Positions 1 through 6,332 of a stretch of 8,285 nt of DNA are shown in pieces. Within the stretch, counting starts at the first letter, position 1; every line of letters starts with the position of its first letter. The stretch is taken from NCBI GenBank assembly GCA_024683115.1, contig JAIKYM010000097.1:1-8285 (forward strand), written 5' to 3'. The stretch comes from Bacilli bacterium. GTDB taxonomy: Bacteria > Bacillota_I > Bacilli_A > RF39 > UBA660. The position numbers and the translations under genes are program-made. The notes beneath the pieces were generated by a model. It was given only the letters and a program-made list of their open reading frames with translations. It was not told where the DNA came from and searched no databases.

Positions 1-1205
1 TGAAAAAGATATTAGAAAATAGATATGTACAAATCGCTTTGGTTATATGTTTCGTCATTTTATTTTACTTCTTTGTTTTACATATAGGTGATTTTATCAA
101 TTTAATTGGAGGGTTATTAAGTATATTATCTCCATTGATAATAGGTTTAGTACTCGCATATATTATGCATCCAATTGTTAATATGTTTGAAAACAGGGTA
201 TTAAAGAAAGTTAAGAATAAAACTACAAGAAGAAATCTTTCAATTACAATAACATTAGCTATTATTGTAGGTATTATTGTTACATTAATAAGTATAATTA
301 TTCCTGAGTTATTAAATTCAATTAAATCGATTATTGTTCATTTACCATCATATTTAAATGATTTGGAAAATATAATTAGAAATTGGATATCTGATAGTGC
401 GATTGAAAGACAAGTTATGGATAACTATGATACTATTTTATCTGCAGTTACAAATGGCTTAAATGATATTGCCTTACCAGCTGTTAATACAGCAATAAAT
501 AATCTTGGTTCAGGATTACTTGCTGTTGCAAAGGGTATCTTAAATTGGTTAATTGGATTTGTATTTGCTGTATATATTTTAGCTAATACAAATAATTTTG
601 GAGCAGGTACAAAGAAAGTATTATATTCTTTATTTGATTCACGTGCTGTTAATGAATTTATTGTCGAGGTAAAACATATTAATAAGATATTTGTTAATTT
701 TATGATTGGTAAGGTAACAGATTCATCAATTATATTACTATTAACATTCATATTCTTATTAGTTTGTGGGTTCCCATATCCACTTTTAATAGCAGTAATA
801 ATTGGCTTAACTGACCTTATTCCTTACTTTGGACCATACATTGGTACAGTTCCATCTGCAATACTTATATGTTTTGTAGATCCAGTTAAGGCATTAATCT
901 TTGTAGTATTTATAATTGTATTACAACAAATTGATGCTAACTTAATTACTCCAAGAATCCAAAGTACTGCTACAGGTTTACCTTCGTTCTGGGTATTATT
1001 TGCAATCACTTTATTCGGTGGATTATTCGGAATTCCAGGTTTATTAGTAGGTGTGCCAGTGTTTACTGTTATTTATGAAATAGTAAGAGATTTAATAGAC
1101 AAGAGACTTGCTAAGAAGAATATGCCTATTGATAAAGAATACTATGAAAAACATGATAGTATAGAGAAAAAGACAATCAAGGCCAAAGTGCCTAAAACAA
1201 CATAA
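1..1205 (+). CDS. AI-2E/PerM-family membrane transporter (start codon cut by window edge)
   Basis: Polytopic membrane protein of the AI-2E transporter family (PerM/YtvI/YueF-like). The family name comes from autoinducer-2 export, but members include cation antiporters and uncharacterised permeases, so the substrate is unknown. The frame is open to base 1. The window begins with TG followed by AAA AAG ATA, so the true start is most likely an ATG whose A lies just outside, giving about 401 residues; this is better than the internal TTG at 39. Using that numbering, hydrophobic segments lie near 12-29, 36-56, 79-102, 170-195 and several from 242 to 358, with the usual soluble region between the third and fourth. 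Family hallmarks are DLIPYFGPYIGT (about 272-283), QQIDANLITPRI (about 309-320) and the glycine-rich GLFGIPGLLVGVPVF near the end, followed by a charged cytoplasmic tail. It is separated from the next gene by a terminator, so it is probably not part of the rlmN operon. Confidence 0.9.
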   Translation, partial: KKILENRYVQIALVICFVILFYFFVLHIGDFINLIGGLLSILSPLIIGLVLAYIMHPIVNMFENRVLKKVKNKTTRRNLSITITLAIIVGIIVTLISIIIPELLNSIKSIIVHLPSYLNDLENIIRNWISDSAIERQVMDNYDTILSAVTNGLNDIALPAVNTAINNLGSGLLAVAKGILNWLIGFVFAVYILANTNNFGAGTKKVLYSLFDSRAVNEFIVEVKHINKIFVNFMIGKVTDSSIILLLTFIFLLVCGFPYPLLIAVIIGLTDLIPYFGPYIGTVPSAILICFVDPVKALIFVVFIIVLQQIDANLITPRIQSTATGLPSFWVLFAITLFGGLFGIPGLLVGVPVFTVIYEIVRDLIDKRLAKKNMPIDKEYYEKHDSIEKKTIKAKVPKTT

Positions 1206-1232
1206 ACGATTATAAGAATATAATCGTTTTTT
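1204..1232 (+). terminator. Rho-independent terminator after the AI-2E family gene
   Basis: A perfect 11-bp inverted repeat has left arm AAACGATTATA at 1204-1214, loop AGAA at 1215-1218 and right arm TATAATCGTTT at 1219-1229. It runs directly into a T tract (1227-1232, then CGTTT). The stem is AT-rich, with only two G:C pairs, as expected in a low-GC genome. Its first two bases are the last two of the TAA stop of the upstream gene. No good T tract exists on the opposite strand, so it should act mainly on plus-strand transcription. Confidence 0.85.
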
Positions 1233-1234
1233 CG

Positions 1235-1270
1235 TTTCTATTTTTGGATATTTTTGGTATAATTGATATA
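1235..1270 (+). promoter_or_regulatory. Extended -10 promoter for the rlmN operon
   Basis: A consensus -10 TATAAT lies at 1258-1263, preceded by TGG (1255-1257), giving the TGn extended -10 form. The -35 at the usual distance (TTTCTA, 1235-1240, 17-bp spacer) is poor, and the extended -10 would compensate. A 9-bp direct repeat TATTTTTGG at 1239-1247 and 1249-1257 sits directly upstream of the -10. The predicted start near 1270 would leave only about 11 nt of leader before the rlmN ATG. It is the only clear promoter upstream of the long overlapping gene run. Assignment is by sequence only. Confidence 0.65.
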
Positions 1271-1276
1271 AGGTGG
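1270..1276 (+). promoter_or_regulatory. Ribosome binding site of rlmN
   Basis: AAGGTGG lies four bases before the ATG at 1281 and supports that start. It coincides with the predicted transcription start, so the Shine-Dalgarno site would be at the very 5' end of the message. Confidence 0.7.
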
Positions 1277-1280
1277 AAAT

Positions 1281-2306
1281 ATGAAGTGTATATTTGATTA
1301 CAAACTAAGTGATTTAGAAAACTACTTTGAATCAATCGGCGATAAGAAATTTAAAGCTAGACAAATATTCGAGTGGATTTATAAAAAACACATTTATGAT
1401 TTTTATGAGATGACTAATATATCAAAAACACTAGCTGAAAAGTTAAACAATGAGTTTTCCACTAAATTATTAAAGTTAAGAACTAAGCAAGAAAGTAAGT
1501 TAACTAACAAGTATTTATTTGAACTTGAAGATGGCAACTTAATTGAAGCAGTTCTTATGAAACATGACTACGGTAATTCAATTTGTGTATCTTCACAAGT
1601 TGGATGTAACATGGGATGTTCATTTTGTGAATCTGGTAGATTAAAGAAGGTAAGAGACTTAACTGCCGCAGATATGGTTAGACAAATAATCATGATACAA
1701 GAAGATATCAATGAAAGAATTGATTCTGTTGTAGTTATGGGAATAGGTGAACCTTTTGATAATTACAATAATGTAATGGATTTCGTAAGGATTATTAATT
1801 CACCATATGGAATAGAAATAGGTGCAAGACATATTACTATATCTACATCTGGACTTGTTCCAATGATTGATAAATATGCTACTGAAGATTTACAAACAAA
1901 TTTAGCTATTTCATTACATGCTCCTAACAATGAACTTAGAAGTAGGATAATGAAAGTAAACAAAGCATATCCAATAGAAGAATTGATTGATGCAATTAAA
2001 AGATACATTGATCAAACTAATAGAAGAGTAACTATTGAATATTTATTATTAAAAGATGTTAATGATACTGATAAGTGTGCAAATGAATTATCAAAGTTAT
2101 TAAAAGGATTAAATGTATATGTTAATTTAATTCCTTACAATGAAACATCACATATTGAATATAAAACTTCACCACAAGCACAAGTTATGAAGTTTTATGA
2201 TATATTGAAGAAAAATAAAATCAATGTCACGATTCGTAAGAGATTCGGTGATGAGATAGATGCTGCATGTGGACAGCTAAGAGCGAACGAGGTGAATAAG
2301 TTATGA
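1281..2306 (+). CDS. rlmN: Dual-specificity RNA methyltransferase RlmN (radical SAM)
   Basis: Radical-SAM enzyme that methylates C2 of adenine 2503 in 23S rRNA and of A37 in certain tRNAs, supporting translational accuracy. The 341-residue length is normal for the family. The 4Fe-4S motif CNMGCSFC has cysteines at 109, 113 and 116. The two mechanistic cysteines are present: C102 in ICVSSQVGC, equivalent to E. coli C118, and C330 in DAACGQL, equivalent to C355. The SAM-binding GIGEPFDNY is at 154-162, with STSG at 188-191 and LHAPN at 212-216. The segment after the cluster reads CESGRLKKVRDLT rather than the more familiar CA(T/S)xxxGxxRNLT form, so this may be a subfamily variant. Overall similarity (GARHITIS, NLIPYNE) favours RlmN over the resistance enzyme Cfr, which modifies C8. 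The gene leads the operon, and its TGA overlaps the ATG of the phosphatase gene. Confidence 0.93.
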   Translation: MKCIFDYKLSDLENYFESIGDKKFKARQIFEWIYKKHIYDFYEMTNISKTLAEKLNNEFSTKLLKLRTKQESKLTNKYLFELEDGNLIEAVLMKHDYGNSICVSSQVGCNMGCSFCESGRLKKVRDLTAADMVRQIIMIQEDINERIDSVVVMGIGEPFDNYNNVMDFVRIINSPYGIEIGARHITISTSGLVPMIDKYATEDLQTNLAISLHAPNNELRSRIMKVNKAYPIEELIDAIKRYIDQTNRRVTIEYLLLKDVNDTDKCANELSKLLKGLNVYVNLIPYNETSHIEYKTSPQAQVMKFYDILKKNKINVTIRKRFGDEIDAACGQLRANEVNKL

Positions 2307-3052
2307 AATCATTTTATATAACTGACGCAGGAAGAGTAAGAAGTCATAATGAAGATTCTGTAACAATAGTAAAAAATCAAGCATCTGAACATTTAATGAT
2401 TGTAGCTGATGGTATGGGGGGACATAGAGCAGGTGAAGTTGCATCATCTATGGTTGTAACTCATATTGGTTCTAGGTTCCAAAAATTATCATCTATAGGT
2501 TCTAAACAAGATGCAATCAATTGGTTAAGAGAAAATGTTAAAGAAATTAATTCTCAAATAATTAAGTATTCTGAGAATAATCCTGAAGCATCTGGATTAG
2601 GTACTACTTGTGTAATGGCTCTAATGACTAAAGAATTCTTAATGTTTGTTAACATAGGAGATTCATCTGGATTTGTTATTAAAAATGGTAAGTTAAAGAA
2701 AGTAACTAAAGATCATACATTAGTAAACTTCTTAGTTGAGACAGGAGATTTATCACCTGAACAAGCAAGAAATCATCCAAAGAAAAATGTTTTAATGAGA
2801 GCATTAGGTGCATCAGATCAATGTGAATTAGATATATTTGATGTTGAAAGTGATGTAGATGGAGTTCTATTATGTTCAGATGGTTTAACTAACATGCTAA
2901 CAGTTGAACAAATTGAAAAGGTATTAGCTGAAGAAGATATTGAAATGGATGAAAAACTAATTAAACTAATTAAGAAATGTAATGTTAGAGGTGGATTAGA
3001 TAATATTTCAATAGCTTTATTATTAAAGAATGAAAGTGGTGGCACTAAATGA
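2303..3052 (+). CDS. prpC: PP2C-family Ser/Thr protein phosphatase (PrpC/Stp)
   Basis: Cytoplasmic metal-dependent (Mn/Mg) phosphatase that reverses phosphorylation by the PASTA kinase encoded next door. At 249 residues it is the usual length for bacterial PrpC/Stp. All main PP2C motifs are in order: TDAGRVRSHNED at 7-18, VADGMGGHRAGE at 34-45 with metal ligands D36 and G37, GLGTT at 98-102, NIGDS at 117-121, LCSDGLTNML at 190-199 with D193, and GGLDNIS at 230-236 with D233. The flap segment (TKDHTLVNFLVETGDL, 135-150) and the following NHPKKNVLMRALG also match the family. The start overlaps the rlmN stop (ATGA, 2303-2306) and has GAGGTGA at 2289-2295 in front. The end overlaps the kinase ATG in the same way, so the pair is probably translationally coupled. 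Confidence 0.94.
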   Translation: MKSFYITDAGRVRSHNEDSVTIVKNQASEHLMIVADGMGGHRAGEVASSMVVTHIGSRFQKLSSIGSKQDAINWLRENVKEINSQIIKYSENNPEASGLGTTCVMALMTKEFLMFVNIGDSSGFVIKNGKLKKVTKDHTLVNFLVETGDLSPEQARNHPKKNVLMRALGASDQCELDIFDVESDVDGVLLCSDGLTNMLTVEQIEKVLAEEDIEMDEKLIKLIKKCNVRGGLDNISIALLLKNESGGTK

Positions 3053-3558
3053 TAGTAAAGGGTCAAAAGATTAATGATAGATATCAAATAATTAAGACGA
3101 TTGGTGAAGGTGGTATGGCTAATGTTTATCTAGCATATGATACTATTCTAGATAGAAATGTAGCTGTTAAAGTTCTTCGTGGAGATCTTGCAACTGATGA
3201 AAAATTCGTTAGAAGATTCCAAAGAGAAGCTTTATCTGCATCATCTTTATCACATCCAAATATTGTTGAAGTTTATGATGTAGGTGAAGACAATGGTTCT
3301 TACTACATAGTAATGGAATACATTGAAGGTAAACAATTAAAGCAATTGTTGAAAAAACGTGGTAAGTTAACATTGAATGAAGTTGTTGATATCATGTCTC
3401 AAGTAACTGATGGTATGTCAGCTGCCCATGATTCATATATTATTCATAGAGATATTAAACCACAAAATATCATGATACTAGAGAATGGATTAATTAAGAT
3501 TACAGACTTTGGTATTGCGATGGCTTTAAATTCAACTCAATTAACTCAAACAAATTAA
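3049..3558 (+). CDS. prkC: PASTA Ser/Thr kinase PrkC, N-terminal piece ending at a premature TAA
   Basis: First 169 residues of an Hanks-type PrkC/StkP kinase, which in Bacillota phosphorylates cell-wall, division and translation proteins in response to muropeptides. The nucleotide-binding and catalytic elements are complete: glycine loop GEGGMANVY (19-27), AVK lysine K41, helix-C glutamate E60 (QREA), HRDIKPQN (133-140, catalytic D135) and DFG (153-155). The activation loop is present up to ALNSTQLTQTN (159-169), which includes candidate autophosphorylation residues T163, T166 and T168. The frame then stops at TAA (3556-3558) and resumes in the same frame with VMGSVHYLPPEQ, which is how an intact PrkC continues. 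The real gene is therefore best read as 3049-4872 (about 607 codons) with one internal stop. The N-terminal piece alone lacks the C-lobe, membrane anchor and sensor and would not be expected to fold as an active kinase. The start overlaps the prpC stop (ATGA) and has GGTGG at 3038-3042. Confidence 0.9.
   Translation: MIVKGQKINDRYQIIKTIGEGGMANVYLAYDTILDRNVAVKVLRGDLATDEKFVRRFQREALSASSLSHPNIVEVYDVGEDNGSYYIVMEYIEGKQLKQLLKKRGKLTLNEVVDIMSQVTDGMSAAHDSYIIHRDIKPQNIMILENGLIKITDFGIAMALNSTQLTQTN
3556..3558 (+). other. In-frame TAA interrupting the PASTA kinase gene
   Basis: The codon between Asn169 and the Val of VMGSVHYL is TAA. PrkC proteins commonly have Ser here (TNSVxGSVHYLSPEQ), and TCA to TAA is one base change at 3557. 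No frame shift occurs, and no other stop appears in the following 437 codons. The stop falls in the activation segment just before the P+1 loop. Confidence 0.9.
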
Positions 3559-3561
3559 GTT

Positions 3562-4872
3562 ATGGGTTCAGTTCATTATTTACCACCTGAACAAGCAAGT
3601 GGTAAGGGTGCAACAATTCAATCAGATGTTTATTCAATGGGTATATTAATGTATGAGTTATTAACTGGTGAACTTCCATTCCGTGGTGATAATGCAGTTG
3701 AAATTGCATTAAAACAAATTAAGGAACCTGTTCCATCTGTTAGAACTAAGATTGAATCAATTCCTCAATCAATTGAAAATATCATTCTTAAAGCAACTGC
3801 TAAGAATCCTAAAAATAGATATGCAGATGCTAGAGAGATGTATGACGATTTAAAAACATCTCTATCAAAAGAGAGAGAAAATGAACCTAAGTATACATTT
3901 AAGTATGCTGAACTTGAAAATGAAAATATTAAAAAGTCTGAAGTTAGAACTACACCTGTTCCAACTGATGAAGATTTAAAGAAGGAAGATAAATTGAAGA
4001 AGGCTAAGGGTAAAGATAAAGAAGATGAATTCTTAGATAAGTTTGCTGAAACTGAAGAAATTAAAGCAACTAAGATCGAAGAAAAGAAAGAACCAAAGAA
4101 GAAAACTAAAGAACAAAAGAAGGGTGAAAATAAGTTATTATTAATATTAGCTATTATCTTCACATCTTTATTTGTAATAGTTACTGCTTTAGTTGTATTA
4201 TTACCTAAGTTAACTGAAGTAAAAGAAATTAAGATTCCAGAAGTTAAGAACATGAGCGTTGTTGAAGCAGAGTCTAAACTTGAAGCTTTAGGACTTGAAG
4301 TTGCAACAGAAGTTAAAACTGAAACATCAGTTGATGTTGAAGAAGGTAATGTAACTCGTACTAATCCACAAGTTGGAAGAACAGTTAAAAAGGGTACAAC
4401 AATTACTTTATATGTTTCATCTGGTGAAGGTGGAATTGTTCTAGATGATTATACTGGACAAAACTATAATAAAGTACAAGCTATATTAGAGATGAATAAT
4501 ATATTTGTATTTATAACTAAGGAAGAACCTGAAGATTATAATAATGTCACAGCTGAACAAGTATTAAGACAAGAACCTGCTAAGGGAACACTTGTTAAAC
4601 CTGGTGATAAAGTTACTTTATATATTCCTGATATGAATACAACATATCCAGATTTCTCTGAAGGTTATACATTAGCTAAGATTCAAGAATGGTGCGATAA
4701 ATATTCTGTTGAATTCCCAGAACCTAGTTATGATTTAACTAATGAATATCCAGAAGGCAAGATTTATAAACAAAGTCCTGCTGCTGGTACAAGAGTACAA
4801 ACTGGACAAAGCTTAAAGATTTATATAGCTGAAAATTATGATGAAAATGGAACTGGTACAGGGGAAGAATAA
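3562..4872 (+). CDS. prkC: PASTA Ser/Thr kinase PrkC, C-terminal piece: kinase C-lobe, TM and three PASTA repeats
   Basis: Continuation of the kinase reading frame after the TAA at 3556-3558; 436 residues if translation restarts at the ATG four bases after that stop. No Shine-Dalgarno sequence precedes this ATG. Numbering from that Met, MGSVHYLPPEQ (1-11) is the P+1 loop and APE-like motif. SDVYSMGILMYELLTGELPF (21-40) is subdomain IX with its aspartate at 22, and the rest of the C-lobe runs to about 100. A Lys/Glu-rich juxtamembrane linker follows (about 103-190), then one membrane helix (about 191-215). Three PASTA repeats, which bind peptidoglycan fragments outside the cell, lie at about 222-288, 291-357 and 359-424. 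The protein ends about 12 residues later, so the C-terminal Ig-like domain reported for B. subtilis PrkC appears absent. Its stop overlaps the rsgA start (TAATG, 4870-4874). On its own this piece could be a membrane-anchored PASTA protein without kinase activity. Confidence 0.88.
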   Translation: MGSVHYLPPEQASGKGATIQSDVYSMGILMYELLTGELPFRGDNAVEIALKQIKEPVPSVRTKIESIPQSIENIILKATAKNPKNRYADAREMYDDLKTSLSKERENEPKYTFKYAELENENIKKSEVRTTPVPTDEDLKKEDKLKKAKGKDKEDEFLDKFAETEEIKATKIEEKKEPKKKTKEQKKGENKLLLILAIIFTSLFVIVTALVVLLPKLTEVKEIKIPEVKNMSVVEAESKLEALGLEVATEVKTETSVDVEEGNVTRTNPQVGRTVKKGTTITLYVSSGEGGIVLDDYTGQNYNKVQAILEMNNIFVFITKEEPEDYNNVTAEQVLRQEPAKGTLVKPGDKVTLYIPDMNTTYPDFSEGYTLAKIQEWCDKYSVEFPEPSYDLTNEYPEGKIYKQSPAAGTRVQTGQSLKIYIAENYDENGTGTGEE

Positions 4873-5717
4873 TGTTAGGTAGAATAACAAGAATTATTAG
4901 CAACTTATACACTGTCGATGTCGATGGTGTTGAACATGAATCACGTGCAAGGGGTAAGTTTAGAAATGATAAACTTATCCCTTTAGTTGGTGATTATGTA
5001 GAAATATCTGATGAAAACTATATTCTTGATATTAAGGAAAGAAAGAATAGTTTAAATAGACCAATGGTAGCAAATATAGATTGTGCATTAATTGTTACAT
5101 CTTTAAAAAGACCAGAGTTATCAACAGCCTTGTTAGATAAGATGCTTGTTAATATAACTCTAAAAGATATAGAACCAATTATTGTATTCACAAAGTATGA
5201 TTTATTAACATTGGATGAAAAAAATTACTATGATGAAATAATAGCATATTATAAAAGTGTTGGTTACAAGGTAGTTATTAACACTGAAATAGATATATTA
5301 GATGAATATATTAAAGATAAAGTTGTAGTTTTAACCGGTCAAACTGGTGTTGGTAAATCAACTTTATTAAATAGATTACTTCCAGATATTAATCAAGAAA
5401 CTAATGATATATCTGAAGCATTAGGTAGAGGAAAACATACAACTAGACATGTTGAATTATTTAAATATAAAAGTTCTTACATAGCAGATACTCCTGGTTT
5501 TTCTGCATTAGACTTAAATGAAGAAGATAAGGATAATATTAAATTTTGTTTTCCTGAATTTGATAATGATGGATGCAAGTTTAGAGACTGCAAACACATA
5601 AATGAAATTGGATGTAAGATTAAAGAAGATTTAGATAATAATAAAATATTACAATCTAGATATGATAATTATAAAAAGATGGTGATGGGCGATGAAAACT
5701 TCAATATCAATTACTAA
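4872..5717 (+). CDS. rsgA: Ribosome small-subunit assembly GTPase RsgA (YloQ/CpgA)
   Basis: Circularly permuted GTPase that binds the 30S subunit late in assembly and helps release maturation factors. At 281 residues it is normal or slightly short. An N-terminal OB-fold covers roughly 1-65. The GTPase motifs appear in permuted order: G4 as TKYD (107-110, Thr in place of Asn of NKxD), the P-loop GQTGVGKST (156-164), GRGKHTTRH (185-193) in the switch region, and G3 DTPGF (206-210). The C-terminal zinc knuckle is complete (C235, C240, H242, C248), followed by RYDNYKKM near the end, as in the family. AGGGGA at 4860-4865 precedes the ATG, which overlaps the kinase stop. In Bacillus, CpgA is a known substrate of PrkC, which fits the neighbourhood. 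The 3' end overlaps rpe by 26 bp in a different frame. Confidence 0.94.
   Translation: MLGRITRIISNLYTVDVDGVEHESRARGKFRNDKLIPLVGDYVEISDENYILDIKERKNSLNRPMVANIDCALIVTSLKRPELSTALLDKMLVNITLKDIEPIIVFTKYDLLTLDEKNYYDEIIAYYKSVGYKVVINTEIDILDEYIKDKVVVLTGQTGVGKSTLLNRLLPDINQETNDISEALGRGKHTTRHVELFKYKSSYIADTPGFSALDLNEEDKDNIKFCFPEFDNDGCKFRDCKHINEIGCKIKEDLDNNKILQSRYDNYKKMVMGDENFNINY
5681..5686 (+). promoter_or_regulatory. Ribosome binding site of rpe inside rsgA
   Basis: GGTGAT, complementary to the 3' end of 16S rRNA, lies five bases before the ATG at 5692. It fixes that ATG as the rpe start although it lies inside the rsgA coding region. Confidence 0.65.
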
Positions 5718-6321
5718 GACTAAAAATAGTAGAGAAGAAGCATTAAAAGAGTTAGAAAATACAAATACTGAATTCATTCATATTGATATGATGGATGGTA
5801 TTTTTGTTGAGAATACTCAATTATTATCTGATGAAGTAGTTTCATTAACTAAAGATTTAAATAAAAAACTAGATATTCATATGATGATACAAGATCCAAT
5901 ACCATATATTAGAGAATTACAAAGTTTAACTAATATTAACAATATTACTATTCATGAAGAAATAGGTAATACAGAGTATTACATTGATTGTATTCATGAA
6001 TTAGGTTTAAAAGCAGGTGTTGCAATTAATCCTGATACAAGCGTTGAAAGACTATTGCAATATCTTGATAATTTAGATATAGTTTTAATCATGGGTGTTT
6101 TTCCAGGAAAAGGTGGTCAAGAATTAATTCTTGATACTACACGTAAGATCCAAGAACTTGTTGAATTAAGAAATAAATATGGCTTATCATTTGAAATTGA
6201 ATTTGATGGTGGAGTTAATGCTGATACTAGAAAATATCTAGATGGATTGGATATTGTAGTATCTGGATCTTATGTATGTATTTCTGATAACATCCAAGAA
6301 AGAATAGATATTCTTAGATAA
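5692..6321 (+). CDS. rpe: Ribulose-phosphate 3-epimerase (divergent)
   Basis: TIM-barrel metalloenzyme interconverting D-ribulose 5-phosphate and D-xylulose 5-phosphate in the pentose phosphate pathway. At 209 residues it is near the family size. Metal and catalytic residues are kept: H30 and D32 in HIDMMDG (30-36), H63 in DIHMMI, and D172 in FDGGV (171-175). TIHEE (86-90), KAGVAINPDT (107-116) and VSGSYV (190-195) also match. Two signatures differ. The usual N-terminal PSILSAD is SISITKT here, although the conserved Ser (S6) aligns, and the phosphate-side loop normally close to MTVNPGFGGQ is MGVFPGKGGQ (134-143). Position after rsgA supports Rpe, but a related sugar-phosphate epimerase cannot be excluded. 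The start is supported by the GGTGAT site and by alignment to the usual MK.. N-terminus, so the 26-bp overlap with rsgA looks real. The gene ends with TAA followed directly by TAG. Confidence 0.85.
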   Translation: MKTSISITKTKNSREEALKELENTNTEFIHIDMMDGIFVENTQLLSDEVVSLTKDLNKKLDIHMMIQDPIPYIRELQSLTNINNITIHEEIGNTEYYIDCIHELGLKAGVAINPDTSVERLLQYLDNLDIVLIMGVFPGKGGQELILDTTRKIQELVELRNKYGLSFEIEFDGGVNADTRKYLDGLDIVVSGSYVCISDNIQERIDILR

Positions 6322-6332
6322 TAGGTGTAATT

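Noticed and set aside
425..751. Reverse-strand open frame of 108 codons inside the AI-2E gene
   Set aside because: Antisense to a clearly conserved membrane protein; no recognisable domain and composition is a mirror of the forward gene.
824..1009. Reverse-strand open frame of 61 codons
   Set aside because: Lies opposite the conserved FGPYIGT region of the AI-2E gene; no family resemblance.
39..1205. TTG at 39 as the start of the first gene
   Set aside because: The same frame stays open to base 1 and begins with TG-AAA-AAG, which fits an ATG cut by the window edge and adds a normal charged N-terminus before the first helix.
1219..1224. TATAAT as a second -10 element
   Set aside because: It is the right arm of the terminator hairpin and has no -35 or TG extension at a suitable place; the copy at 1258-1263 is better placed.
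1763..2008. Reverse-strand open frame of 81 codons inside rlmN
   Set aside because: Shadow of the RlmN coding sequence with no supporting motif.
2818..3087. Reverse-strand open frame of 89 codons spanning the prpC/prkC junction
   Set aside because: Ser/Ile-rich low-complexity translation opposite conserved PP2C motifs.
3556..3558. Genetic-code reassignment of TAA, or recoding as selenocysteine/pyrrolysine
   Set aside because: TAA is the terminal stop of most genes here, and the recoded amino acids use TGA and TAG. No second in-frame TAA is seen in any other gene.
3541..3570. Programmed frameshift in the kinase gene
   Set aside because: The two halves are in the same frame, so a frameshift would not bypass the stop.
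3765..4253. Reverse-strand open frame of 162 codons opposite the kinase linker and TM
   Set aside because: Ser/Phe-rich translation is the antisense of the Lys/Glu-rich linker; no domain.
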